From the NCBI RefSeq assembly GCF_013201685.1, contig NZ_CP053844.1, positions 930,001-994,000 of the forward strand: 64,000 nt of DNA. The letters run 5' to 3'. Within the stretch, counting starts at the first letter, position 1. Every line of letters starts with the position of its first letter. Shown piece by piece: positions 50,625 to 59,732 of this stretch. The stretch is from Campylobacter geochelonis (GTDB taxonomy: Bacteria; Campylobacterota; Campylobacteria; Campylobacterales; Campylobacteraceae). The position numbers and the translations under genes were made by a program. The notes under the pieces were generated by a model. The model saw nothing but the letters and a program-made list of their open reading frames with translations. It was not told the origin of the DNA and searched no databases.

Positions 50625-52088
50625 GTGATACATAAAATTCTTATAGCAAATCGCGGCGAGATTGCGGTTAGGGTCATTAGAGCGTGCAGAGACTTGCACT
50701 TAAAAAGCGTGGCTATCTACACAAAACCAGATAAAGCTTCTCTTCATGTGCGTATAGCAGATGAAGCTTACGAGATAGGCGAACACCCAATGCACGGCTA
50801 TCTTGATGCAAAACGCATAGTAGAAGTTGCTAAACACTGTGGAGCGGATGCGATTCATCCAGGATATGGTTTTTTAAGTGAAAACTATGAATTTGCCAAA
50901 GAGGTTGAAGATGCAGGGCTGATTTTCATAGGGCCAAAAGCCGATGTTATAAGAAAAATGGGTAACAAAAACATCGCTCGTTATCTTATGCGTAAAAATG
51001 GTATCCCAGTTGTTCCAGGAACTGAAACATTAAACAACGAAACACTAGAAACGATAAAAAGATACGCTAGCCAAATAGGCTATCCAGTTATCTTAAAAGC
51101 AAGCGGTGGTGGCGGCGGACGTGGAATTCGTGAAGTGCATAAAGAGGCTGATTTAGAGGGGCTTTTAGATGACTGTAAACGTGAAGCTAAAGCGTTTTTT
51201 AACAACGATGAAGTCTTTATGGAAAAACTTATCTTAAACCCAAGACACATCGAGTTTCAAATTTTAGGTGATAACTATGGAAATATCATACATCTGCTTG
51301 AGCGCGACTGCTCGATTCAAAGAAGACATCAAAAAATCATCGAAATAGCACCAAGTCCAACGATGAGTGAAAACTTACGTAAAACTATGGGCGTAACAGC
51401 GGTTGCTGCGGCAAAAGCGGTAAACTACACAAGTGTTGGAACGGTTGAGTTTTTACTAGATGATTATAATAATTTTTATTTTATGGAGATGAATACAAGA
51501 ATTCAAGTCGAGCATGGAGTAACTGAAGAGATAACTGGAATTGATTTGATAGTGCGTCAAATTCGAATTGCAGCGGGCGAGATACTAGATATCGAGCAAA
51601 GTGATATAAAATCTCAAGGTTTTGCTATAGAAGCTCGTATAGTTGCAGAAGACGCGGCTAAAAACTTTACGCCAGCCCTTGGCAAGGTTACAGGATATTA
51701 TCCAGCTTTAGGACCTTCAGTCAGGGTTGATAGTCACTTGTATAAAGACTACAACATACCTCCATTTTACGACTCGCTTTTAGCAAAGCTTATGGTTAGA
51801 TCTACAAGCTATGATCTAGCGGTAAATAAGTTAGAAAGAGCGCTAGAAGAGTTTGCTATTGAAGGCATTTGCACGACGATACCGTTTCTTTTAGCTATTA
51901 GTAGAAGCCGTGAGTTTAGAAGAGGATTTTTTGATACATCTTATACCGATAGGCACTTGCCATATCTTAGAGAAGAGATGAAAAAATATAAAGATAAAGC
52001 TAATAAATTTAGCCAAGAAGATGACTTAAAAGCCGTTGTTATCGAGGCTATAAAGAGATTAAAAGAGGATAGGGCGAAAAATGAATGA
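50625..52088 (+). CDS. pycA: Biotin carboxylase subunit (pyruvate carboxylase A / AccC-like)
   Basis: ATP-grasp enzyme that carboxylates biotin on a partner carrier. The 487-aa protein has KILIANRGEIAVRVIRACRDLHL, HPGYGFLSEN, the ATP loop ILKASGGGGGRGIREV, MEKLILNPRHIEFQILGD, ERDCSIQRRHQK, and EMNTRIQVEHGVTEEITGIDLI with the active-site residues. It is about 40 residues longer than AccC, with a charged tail. Length and the two downstream genes match the C. jejuni pycA locus, so pyruvate carboxylase is favoured over acetyl-CoA carboxylase. The GTG start is preceded by AAAGGTG. Confidence 0.88.
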   Translation: MIHKILIANRGEIAVRVIRACRDLHLKSVAIYTKPDKASLHVRIADEAYEIGEHPMHGYLDAKRIVEVAKHCGADAIHPGYGFLSENYEFAKEVEDAGLIFIGPKADVIRKMGNKNIARYLMRKNGIPVVPGTETLNNETLETIKRYASQIGYPVILKASGGGGGRGIREVHKEADLEGLLDDCKREAKAFFNNDEVFMEKLILNPRHIEFQILGDNYGNIIHLLERDCSIQRRHQKIIEIAPSPTMSENLRKTMGVTAVAAAKAVNYTSVGTVEFLLDDYNNFYFMEMNTRIQVEHGVTEEITGIDLIVRQIRIAAGEILDIEQSDIKSQGFAIEARIVAEDAAKNFTPALGKVTGYYPALGPSVRVDSHLYKDYNIPPFYDSLLAKLMVRSTSYDLAVNKLERALEEFAIEGICTTIPFLLAISRSREFRRGFFDTSYTDRHLPYLREEMKKYKDKANKFSQEDDLKAVVIEAIKRLKEDRAKNE

Positions 52089-52311
52089 TTTTTTTGACAG
52101 CTTAAAAGATATCAAAAAAGATATGATAAAAGAGCAAAAAAAAGATGAGCCAAAACAAGTTAAAAAGACAAATCCAAACAGAGATGAGTTTAAAGATATA
52201 TTTAAAGATGATGAATTTGATGTGGAAAAAGAGAGTGTAAAAGCTCGCCAAAAAAGGCTGCAAGATGAATTTAGCGAGTATGTAAAGCACACAAATATCA
52301 AAAAGATATGA
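52081..52311 (+). CDS. Conserved small charged protein between pycA and bpt
   Basis: A 76-aa very charged protein (DSLKDIKKDMIKEQKKDEPKQVKK ... FKDIFKDDEFDVEKE), probably largely disordered or coiled. No known domain. It overlaps pycA by 8 bases and bpt by 4, so it is translated within the operon. A similar small gene is, as I recall, at the same place in C. jejuni, which argues that it is real. Function unknown. Confidence 0.75.
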   Translation: MNDFFDSLKDIKKDMIKEQKKDEPKQVKKTNPNRDEFKDIFKDDEFDVEKESVKARQKRLQDEFSEYVKHTNIKKI

Positions 52312-53027
52312 TGAACTTGATACCATTTTGCACTCTTGATACGACTTGCCCATATTTACCAGATAGAAAGAGTAGAACGGAGTATATCTACATCGAAGGA
52401 TGTAACTTCGAGCTTAACTCAAAGCTGGTTAGATATGGGTTTAGGCGTTTTGGAAGATACTTTCAAAAACCAGTGTGTCAAGGGTGCGATAAGTGCGTAA
52501 GCGTGCGCGTAGATAGCTTTTCTTTTTTACCATCAAAAAGCCAAAGAAGAGTCATAAGAAAAAACGAAAACACACGCTGGTACTACTCTAGACCGCTTGT
52601 AGATGATGAGCATGTGGAGTTGTTTAAAAAATACCATAGGCATATGTATCATAAAAGGGACTGGAAATACTATGATATGGATCTTAAGAAATACTATGAT
52701 TTATATGTTTTAGGGTATGGAAATTTTGGCAAGGAAATTTCATACTATAATGAAGCAGGCGAGCTTATATGCGTGGATTTAATCGACATACTTGAAGACG
52801 GTATCAGTTCGATTTACTGCTACTACGACCCGGAATACTCACACTTAAGTTTAGGTAAATTTTCTCTTTTAAAAGAGATAGAATTTATTAGAAAATCAGA
52901 ACTAAGATGGGTTTATCTAGGCTATCATGTAGATGGTTGCCAAAGTTTAGAGTATAAAAAGGACTATCAACCGCAAGAAATTTTAACCGAATATGTTGGG
53001 TTTGATAAAGATGCGATTTGGAAGTAG
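52308..53027 (+). CDS. bpt: Aspartate/glutamate leucyl(arginyl)transferase Bpt
   Basis: A 239-aa aminoacyl-tRNA-protein transferase of the ATE1/Bpt family that tags N-terminal acidic residues for ClpAP through the N-end rule. Features: CPYLPDRKSRTEYIYIEG and FQKPVCQGCDKCVSVRVD with the CxxC pair at the N-terminal domain, FLPSKSQRRVIRKNENTRW, and the C-terminal acetyltransferase-like part with GISSIYCYYDPEYSHLSLGKFSLLKEIEF and YLGYHVDGCQSLEYK. Two ATG codons adjoin at the start. Confidence 0.9.
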   Translation: MMNLIPFCTLDTTCPYLPDRKSRTEYIYIEGCNFELNSKLVRYGFRRFGRYFQKPVCQGCDKCVSVRVDSFSFLPSKSQRRVIRKNENTRWYYSRPLVDDEHVELFKKYHRHMYHKRDWKYYDMDLKKYYDLYVLGYGNFGKEISYYNEAGELICVDLIDILEDGISSIYCYYDPEYSHLSLGKFSLLKEIEFIRKSELRWVYLGYHVDGCQSLEYKKDYQPQEILTEYVGFDKDAIWK

Positions 53028-53109
53028 GTGTGATAAATTAGTAAAATTGGGTATAAAAAATACCTAAAAGCTTTGATTTAAAATATATTCAAAGAAAACT
53101 AAGATAAAA

Positions 53110-53115
53110 TATAAT
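53110..53115 (+). promoter_or_regulatory. -10 box at the head of the polysaccharide locus
   Basis: TATAAT 25 bases before the ATG at 53141, with an AAAGG ribosome-binding site between. It follows the 113-base gap after bpt and is the likely start of polysaccharide transcription. Confidence 0.45.
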
Positions 53116-53140
53116 TTATGAAATTTAAAAAGGCTTATAA

Positions 53141-54418
53141 ATGTTAAAAAACAAAACCATAGCTATAGTTGGGTTAGGATATGTAGGGCTTCCTCTTTTG
53201 CATGCATTTGCTAAAAAGTACAAAAATGTTATCGGTTATGATATAAACCAAACGCGAATAGATGAGCTAAAAAGTGGTTATGATAGAACTTTAGAATTAG
53301 ATGATAAGAAAATAGATGAAATAAAAGACAACGTTCTTTACACAACTGATATAAAAGAGCTTAAAAGAGCGAACATCTATATAGTTACAGTTCCAACTCC
53401 AATAGATGATAAAAATAAGCCAGATTTAACACCTCTTATAATGTCTAGTAGGAGCATAGGTACAGTGCTTGATAAAGGCGATATAGTGATATATGAAAGC
53501 ACTGTTTACCCTGGCGTTACGGAAGATGTTTGTGTGCCAGAACTAGAAAAAAGCTCAAATTTAAAGTTTAATAAAGACTTTTTTTGTGGATATTCGCCAG
53601 AACGTATAAATCCAGGAGATAAAGAACACACTGTAAGTAAAATTTTAAAAGTTACAAGCGGTAGTACGCCAGAAATCGCAGATGTCGTAGATGAACTTTA
53701 TAAAAGTATTATAACTGCTGGTACTTTTAGAGCAAGCAGCATAAAAGTAGCAGAAGCTAGTAAAGTTATAGAAAACACGCAAAGAGACGTGCTTATAGCT
53801 CTTACAAATGAATTAGCGCTTATCTTTAACATGATGGGAATAGATACAAATGAAGTTATAGAAGCAGCTGGAACTAAGTGGAATTTTATAAAGTTAAAAC
53901 CTGGGCTTGTAGGAGGACACTGTATAGGCGTAGATCCATACTATCTAACTTACCGCGCAGAAGAGCTTGGATATAAGCCAAATTTGATACTAAATGCAAG
54001 GCAGATAAACAACTCTATGGCAAAATATATAGCTGAGCAAACTATACGAACATTAATCGATAAAGATAAAAAAGTCAAAGGTTCAAATATCTTAGTTTTG
54101 GGTGTAACTTTTAAAGAAAATTGTACTGATTTGCGCAATACAAAGGTTGTTGATATCATAGAAGAGCTAAAAAGTTATGGCATAAATGTGGATGTGTATG
54201 ATCCTTGGGTTGATCCAAAGGAAGAGAAGAAAAAATATAAACATGGTATTATAGAGAATCCTTTCAAAAAAGATAAAAAGTATGATGCTGCTATTTTAGC
54301 TGTTGCGCATGATGAATTTAAAAAACTAACTCAAAAAGATTATGAGAATGTTTTGGATAATGATATGATAATAATCGATGTAAAAGGCATAGCGCCAAAT
54401 CCAACTTGGAAGCTGTAA
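53141..54418 (+). CDS. Nucleotide-sugar 6-dehydrogenase (UDP-GlcNAc/GalNAc type)
   Basis: A 425-aa NAD-dependent dehydrogenase that oxidises a UDP-sugar to its uronic acid. It has the NAD loop AIVGLGYVGLPL, VTVPTPIDDKNKPDL, YESTVYPGVTEDVCVP, FFCGYSPERINPGDKEHT, and the catalytic Cys in GLVGGHCIGVDPYYLTYRAEELG. The third domain carries GVTFKENCTDLRNTKVVDII. The SPERINPGD and FKEN patterns fit the WbpA/TviB group acting on UDP-HexNAc rather than UDP-glucose dehydrogenases. It would give an acidic sugar for the surface glycan made here. Confidence 0.88.
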   Translation: MLKNKTIAIVGLGYVGLPLLHAFAKKYKNVIGYDINQTRIDELKSGYDRTLELDDKKIDEIKDNVLYTTDIKELKRANIYIVTVPTPIDDKNKPDLTPLIMSSRSIGTVLDKGDIVIYESTVYPGVTEDVCVPELEKSSNLKFNKDFFCGYSPERINPGDKEHTVSKILKVTSGSTPEIADVVDELYKSIITAGTFRASSIKVAEASKVIENTQRDVLIALTNELALIFNMMGIDTNEVIEAAGTKWNFIKLKPGLVGGHCIGVDPYYLTYRAEELGYKPNLILNARQINNSMAKYIAEQTIRTLIDKDKKVKGSNILVLGVTFKENCTDLRNTKVVDIIEELKSYGINVDVYDPWVDPKEEKKKYKHGIIENPFKKDKKYDAAILAVAHDEFKKLTQKDYENVLDNDMIIIDVKGIAPNPTWKL

Positions 54419-54480
54419 ATTAAATACATGGTTAAACTAGATTATAGTAAAATATAGAAATTTTATATGAAGAAAGAGCT

Positions 54481-55851
54481 ATGATAGAACAAATTTTTCG
54501 CGAGTATGACATAAGAGGGCTTTTTGGTAAAGAGTTGGATGAAAGAAGTGTTAAAGCTATCGGATTAGCGCTTGGTGAGCATATAGCAAAATTTGGGCTA
54601 AAGAGCGTTAGTGTTGGATACGATGCAAGGCTGAGCGCAAATGAGCTTTTTACTTGGCTTAGCAGTGGCTTAAATTTAGCTGGGCTTAATGTATATGATA
54701 TCGGCATGGCGCCGACTCCAGTTGGCTACTTTAGCGTATTTACTTATAAATTTGATGCAAATATCATGATAACAGGATCGCACAACCCAAAAGAATATAA
54801 TGGTTTTAAAATCACCATAGGAACTGATAGTTTCTTTGGCGAGGATTTAAAAGCGCTTGGCAAAAAAGTGGCAAATTTGATGGATTGCAACGTAGAAATT
54901 CCTACAAATTCAGCTTGTGAAAAATATGATATTTTAAGCAATTATATAGAATTTTTCAAAAAGGAATTTGCTCATTTAAATGGCTATAATCTACCTTTTG
55001 TAATCGACTGTGCTAACGGTGCGGCGGGTATCACTGTGAGTAAAATTTGCAAAGAGTTAAATTTAAATGCAAAGATTTTATATCCAAATCCTGATGGAAA
55101 TTTTCCAAACCACCATCCAGATCCATCTGAAGAGAAAAATTTAGTTGATTTGAAACATCAAATGAGTGAAAACAGGCTAAATTTAGGTTTTGGGTTTGAT
55201 GGAGATGCAGATAGAATAGCGGTTTTAACTTCAAAAAGAAACATCAAAGGCGATGAGCTTGCCTGCCTTTTAGCGTTAAATATGACAAATCCACGAATTT
55301 TAGGCGAGGTAAAATGCTCTCAAGTGATGTACGATGAGATAGATAAAATCGGCAAAAGCTTCATGGGAAAAACTGGACATAGCAACATCAAAAAGGCGAT
55401 GAAAGAGCTTGATATCGACCTTGCGGCTGAAGTGAGCGGGCATATATTTTTCAAAGAACGCTACTTTGGCTTTGATGATGCGGTTTATGCGATGATGAGA
55501 GTGCTTGAGCTTGTAAAACTCGGCTTTGACTTAGATGCTGAACTTGATAAGCTTCCTAAACTTTATAGCACTGATGAGATTAAAATCCACACTAGCGAAG
55601 AGATGAAATTTAAGATAATTGCGGCTTTAAAAAGCGAGATTATAAATGGCATAGATGGACTGCCGCCGATTCGAGATATCATCGATATAGACGGACTTAG
55701 AGTTAGGTTTGATGATGGTTGGGCGCTTGTTAGAGCGAGTAACACAACACCTGTTTTAGTAACTAGGTTTGAAGCTAGGAGCAATGAGTTTTTAAAGCTT
55801 TTACAAGATAGGTTTATGAAATTTGTGGATAATGTGAGAGAAAGAATTTGA
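54481..55851 (+). CDS. Phosphomannomutase/phosphoglucomutase
   Basis: A 456-aa alpha-D-phosphohexomutase interconverting 1- and 6-phosphates of mannose or glucose. Seen: FREYDIRGLFGKELDE, the phospho-serine loop TGSHNPKEYNGFKI, metal loop GFDGDADRIAVL, sugar-specificity loop AEVSGHIFFKERY, and the phosphate-binding RASNTTPVLVTRFEA. The GEVSGH-type loop (here AEVSGH) is characteristic of AlgC/ManB-like enzymes. It supplies hexose-1-phosphates to RfbA or GDP-mannose pathways. Confidence 0.92.
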   Translation: MIEQIFREYDIRGLFGKELDERSVKAIGLALGEHIAKFGLKSVSVGYDARLSANELFTWLSSGLNLAGLNVYDIGMAPTPVGYFSVFTYKFDANIMITGSHNPKEYNGFKITIGTDSFFGEDLKALGKKVANLMDCNVEIPTNSACEKYDILSNYIEFFKKEFAHLNGYNLPFVIDCANGAAGITVSKICKELNLNAKILYPNPDGNFPNHHPDPSEEKNLVDLKHQMSENRLNLGFGFDGDADRIAVLTSKRNIKGDELACLLALNMTNPRILGEVKCSQVMYDEIDKIGKSFMGKTGHSNIKKAMKELDIDLAAEVSGHIFFKERYFGFDDAVYAMMRVLELVKLGFDLDAELDKLPKLYSTDEIKIHTSEEMKFKIIAALKSEIINGIDGLPPIRDIIDIDGLRVRFDDGWALVRASNTTPVLVTRFEARSNEFLKLLQDRFMKFVDNVRERI

Positions 55852-57374
55852 AAAACGAACGCAAAAGTGGTGTAATATTATCATATGTTAATATTTTTTT
55901 AAATTTAATTGTTACGCTTTTTTACACTCCTTTTGTTTTGAGGATTTTAGGACAGAGTGAATTTGGACTTTTTTCTTTAGCTATGAGTATAATTGGCTAT
56001 CTTGTTATACTTGATTTTGGTCTTGGAAATGCTATCATAGTTTTTACTTCTAAATACCGTGCTAGAGCGGAGTTTGATACTGAAAAAACACTTCATGGGA
56101 CTGTTTTTACTATTTATATTATTATGAGTGTTTTTGCTATTTTAGCTGGGGTAACATTTTCGCTAAAAGTGGAGTATTTTTTTGGTAAATCTATGAGTAT
56201 TGAAGAGCTAAATACAATTCGAATTTTGTTTTTAATACTCACTTTAAATATAGCAATAACTCTACCTATGAATATATACACAGCAATTTTAAATGCCTAT
56301 GAAAAGTTTACTTTTTTAAAGGTTATTACTATTATACGAACACTTCTTATGCCTATAGTTATTTTGCCGCTACTTTTTTTAGGCTATAAATCTATAGTAA
56401 TGGTAGCTTCAATAACAATTATTAATTTTATTTGTTTAGGACTAAATTTTTGGTATTATCGCAAAAATATTGGTTCTAAAATCAGTATCTTTAACTTTAA
56501 ATTTGATATGTTAAAAATCGTTTGTTCATACTCTTTTTTTATATTTTTAACCATGGTTGTTGATCAGATAAATTGGCAAGCTGGAAATTTTATAATAGGT
56601 TCTTTTTTGGGCACGAAAGATGTAGCTATTTTTTCTATAGCTGTACTTATCAATACTTCTTTTATGATACTTTCAACCGCAGTTAGTGGAGTTATGCTAC
56701 CAAAAATCTCAACTATGGTTTCGCAAGGAGTTTCAAATTCTATCCTAACAGATGAGATGATAAAGATAGGTCGATTGCAAAATTATATTATATTTTTTAT
56801 ATTAAGTACTTTTTTTATATTTGGGAGAGAATTTATTATCTTATGGGCTGGTAAAAGCTATGAAATGGCATATTTGACTACTATGATTATGATGATACCG
56901 CTTGCTATACCACTTATTCAAAATTTAGGTCTTAGTATACTTCAAGCTAAAAACAGATTTAAATTTAAGGCTATAACTACTTTAGTAGGGGCAATTTTTA
57001 ATATCATCATAAGTATTATCTTGGTTCCAAAAATAGGAATAATAGGAGCTGCTTTGGGAACATGTTTCAATCTTTTTATTATAAATGGTATTATTATAAA
57101 TATTTTTTATCATAAAAAAATTGGCTTAGATATGTATAAATTCTGGCTTAGTATTATAAGAATAATACTTCCTTTGGTGGTATTGGCTTTTATAATTTTT
57201 TGTTTATATACTAGTTATAAGACTTATAGCATTTTACATTTTATATCATTTACATTGCTATATGGATTATGCTACTTTACAGTTAGCTATAAATTTTGTA
57301 TGAATGATTATGAAAAAGCTATTTTAAATTCTGCTTTTGTTAAAATAGGTGTTAAATTTAAGGGTGATAAATGA
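55848..57374 (+). CDS. Polysaccharide flippase (Wzx/MATE-like)
   Basis: A 508-aa membrane protein with 12-14 helices of the oligosaccharyl-lipid flippase family. It begins with KSGVILSYVNIFLNLIVTLFYTPFVLRILGQSEFGLFSLAMSIIGYLVILDFGLGNAI, the usual Wzx start, with a basic loop after. It moves lipid-linked repeat units across the inner membrane. TTG start overlapping the stop of the mutase gene by 4 bases. GC drops strongly from here on, suggesting acquisition from an AT-richer source. Confidence 0.88.
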   Translation: MKNERKSGVILSYVNIFLNLIVTLFYTPFVLRILGQSEFGLFSLAMSIIGYLVILDFGLGNAIIVFTSKYRARAEFDTEKTLHGTVFTIYIIMSVFAILAGVTFSLKVEYFFGKSMSIEELNTIRILFLILTLNIAITLPMNIYTAILNAYEKFTFLKVITIIRTLLMPIVILPLLFLGYKSIVMVASITIINFICLGLNFWYYRKNIGSKISIFNFKFDMLKIVCSYSFFIFLTMVVDQINWQAGNFIIGSFLGTKDVAIFSIAVLINTSFMILSTAVSGVMLPKISTMVSQGVSNSILTDEMIKIGRLQNYIIFFILSTFFIFGREFIILWAGKSYEMAYLTTMIMMIPLAIPLIQNLGLSILQAKNRFKFKAITTLVGAIFNIIISIILVPKIGIIGAALGTCFNLFIINGIIINIFYHKKIGLDMYKFWLSIIRIILPLVVLAFIIFCLYTSYKTYSILHFISFTLLYGLCYFTVSYKFCMNDYEKAILNSAFVKIGVKFKGDK

Positions 57375-58648
57375 AACCAAATGTTATAGAAGCAGTAGTT
57401 AAAAAAGATAGATGTATAGGTTGTGGCGCTTGTGCTGGTCTATGTCCAGCATCTGTCTTGAAGATGAAATTTAACAGTAGTGGTATCTATGAACCTATGG
57501 AAATTCCGGGCTGTCTTGAAAAGTGTAAAATTTGTCTTGATGCTTGCCCATTTTTTGATAAAGAACTGGAAGAAAAAAATATATCACAAGAGTTATATGG
57601 TGATAATCCAAAAAACTTCAAAGAACTTGGAAATTTTATAAACACATATTCATTTTGCTTAAAAGAAAATAATGAAAGAATAAAAAGCGCAAGCGGTGGG
57701 GCGGGGTATTATATATTATCACAACTTTTATCTAAAGACGAAGTTGATAAAATAATAGCGGTTGAGCCGAACGAAGATCCTGAATATCTTTTTAAATTTG
57801 CTGTTTTTTCTAACAAAGAAGAGCTTAAAAACTCAAGGAGTTCAGCTTACTATCCTGTAACCATGGAAGAAGTTATAAAGTTTGTATTAAAAAACAATCA
57901 TAGATATGCCATAGTGACTTTACCTTGTTTTGCTAAGGCATTGAGATTCGCACAAAAAACAAACTATAAATTAAGAAATAGGGTTAAATACATAATCGGC
58001 TTAGTATGTGGACAAATCAAAACTAAGCATTTTGCACAGACTCTAGGAAATTTGAGCTTTAAAGATGAAAAGGCTTTAAAAAAGGTAGATTTTCGCTTTA
58101 AAGTAGAAAATAGACCAAGCTCAAATTTTGCTTTTAAATTTACGTCTACCGACGACTGGTCGTCTACCGACGACAGAAAAACATCACCAAGTTTATTTTG
58201 GGGAAGTAGAGCGTTTACGCCTTTTGCCTGTAATAACTGTAATGATACTTTTGCGCTGTGCTGTGATGCTGTGCTAATGGATGCGTGGTTGCCTGAGTTT
58301 ACTAAAGACTGGAGAGGGCATTCTTTGGTGATTACACGAGAGAAGACAATAGATGAAATATTTAAAAACAGTAGTGAAATTTGCGAAGTTTATGACTATA
58401 AAAGAGTTTATTTATCACAAAAACAAGTAGTAGAAAATAAACAAATGTTTTATTATAAAAAAGCTCATTTTTATGAAAAAAGACTATATGAAGCTAAGTT
58501 AAAAGTGCAAGAAAAAAGTAATAAAGATAAAGAAAAAATTCTATACACGATAGAAGAGTATGCAAAAGAGTTAAAAAGATACCAACTTTTTACATTGCCA
58601 TACCGAGCCACAAGAAAAATATATAGAATAATTAGGAGTAAAATTTGA
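57371..58648 (+). CDS. F420-hydrogenase-beta-like iron-sulfur protein (glycan cluster type)
   Basis: A 425-aa protein of the coenzyme F420 hydrogenase/dehydrogenase beta family. Two 4Fe-4S motifs are at the N-terminus (CIGCGACAGLC near 17-27 and CKICLDAC). Then come ERIKSASGGAGYYIL and LPCFAKALRFAQ, and a C-terminal CNNCNDTFALCCDAVLMDAW. Members in polysaccharide clusters usually pair with a pyruvyl transferase, as here (4-base overlap); the real reaction is unknown. Around residues 258-270 an in-frame 18-base duplication (58143-58174) gives STDDWSSTDD, in codons of higher GC than the rest. Confidence 0.82.
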   Translation: MKPNVIEAVVKKDRCIGCGACAGLCPASVLKMKFNSSGIYEPMEIPGCLEKCKICLDACPFFDKELEEKNISQELYGDNPKNFKELGNFINTYSFCLKENNERIKSASGGAGYYILSQLLSKDEVDKIIAVEPNEDPEYLFKFAVFSNKEELKNSRSSAYYPVTMEEVIKFVLKNNHRYAIVTLPCFAKALRFAQKTNYKLRNRVKYIIGLVCGQIKTKHFAQTLGNLSFKDEKALKKVDFRFKVENRPSSNFAFKFTSTDDWSSTDDRKTSPSLFWGSRAFTPFACNNCNDTFALCCDAVLMDAWLPEFTKDWRGHSLVITREKTIDEIFKNSSEICEVYDYKRVYLSQKQVVENKQMFYYKKAHFYEKRLYEAKLKVQEKSNKDKEKILYTIEEYAKELKRYQLFTLPYRATRKIYRIIRSKI

Positions 58649-59712
58649 AGATAGCTGTTTTAACATTTCCTCTTCTTAACAATTATGGTGGAATCTTGCA
58701 AGCTTTTGCTATGATGAAAATGCTTAAAAATCTAGGACATGAGCCAATGCTTGTAAATTTAAAATTAAGAATAGATATAAAATTTAAAATAAAATATTTT
58801 ATAAAAAGATATTTACTATGCTGTTTTAAAAAATATAGAAATCCGGTTGATTTTGCTCAAAATAAAAATATAAAAAAATTTATAAAAAATAATATTAATC
58901 CAAAAACAAAAAAAATTTATAATATTGATGAGCTATATGCATTATTCAATGAAAATAATTTTAATGCGTGTATTGTTGGTAGTGATCAAGTGTTTGCATT
59001 AATGGGAATTTATAATTTTACGGGTATATATAGCTTGTACTTCTTGCATGATAATATTATTAGAATAGCTTATGCTGCTTCTTTTGGCGGCGATACATAT
59101 AGAGGAGATAAAACAAAAATTGATTTTTATAGTAAAAATCTAAAAAAATTTGAATTAATCTCTGTAAGAGAAAAAAGTGGAGTTGAAATTTGCAATAAAA
59201 TTTTTGGTGTTGAGGCAACGCATGTATTAGACCCAACTATGATGATAAATAAAAACAATTATATAAAGCTTTTTAGGTACATTAAAGAAAGTAAAAGTGA
59301 GGGTAAAATTTTGGCCTATATATTAGATAAAAATGGTGTAAAAGATAATACTATAAAAAATATATCAAAAAATAAAAATTTATGTATATATGAGATAAAT
59401 GATGGAAAAAGTACTGATAATACAGTATCTATAGAAGGATGGATTAAAGCTATATATGATGCAGAAATTGTTATAACAGATTCATTTCATGGATGCGTAT
59501 TTTCGATAATTTTTAATAAACAATTTTATTGCTTTATAAATGAAGAGCGTGGAGCGGATAGATTTTATTCGCTTTTAGATATATTTAACTTAAGAAATAG
59601 AATAATTGACAATAGCACGAATTTTAATAATAATATAAATTACAATAATATAAATAAATTACTTCTAGATTTTATTGAAAAATCTAGAAGTATATTGAAG
59701 AAAAGTATATAA
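58645..59712 (+). CDS. Polysaccharide pyruvyl transferase family protein
   Basis: A 355-aa protein of the PS_pyruv_trans family, GT-B-like fold. N-terminal IAVLTFPLLNNYGGILQAFAMMKMLKNLGHEP, central CIVGSDQVFAL ... AYAASFGGD and KFELISVREKSGVEI, then VLDPTMM and C-terminal VITDSFHGCVFSIIFNKQFYCF. Catalyses transfer of pyruvate from PEP to a sugar as a ketal, making the glycan acidic. TTG start inside the end of the upstream gene. Very AT-rich, with many Asn/Lys/Ile codons. Confidence 0.86.
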   Translation: MKIAVLTFPLLNNYGGILQAFAMMKMLKNLGHEPMLVNLKLRIDIKFKIKYFIKRYLLCCFKKYRNPVDFAQNKNIKKFIKNNINPKTKKIYNIDELYALFNENNFNACIVGSDQVFALMGIYNFTGIYSLYFLHDNIIRIAYAASFGGDTYRGDKTKIDFYSKNLKKFELISVREKSGVEICNKIFGVEATHVLDPTMMINKNNYIKLFRYIKESKSEGKILAYILDKNGVKDNTIKNISKNKNLCIYEINDGKSTDNTVSIEGWIKAIYDAEIVITDSFHGCVFSIIFNKQFYCFINEERGADRFYSLLDIFNLRNRIIDNSTNFNNNINYNNINKLLLDFIEKSRSILKKSI

Positions 59713-59732
59713 ATTATGAAAATGGATATATC

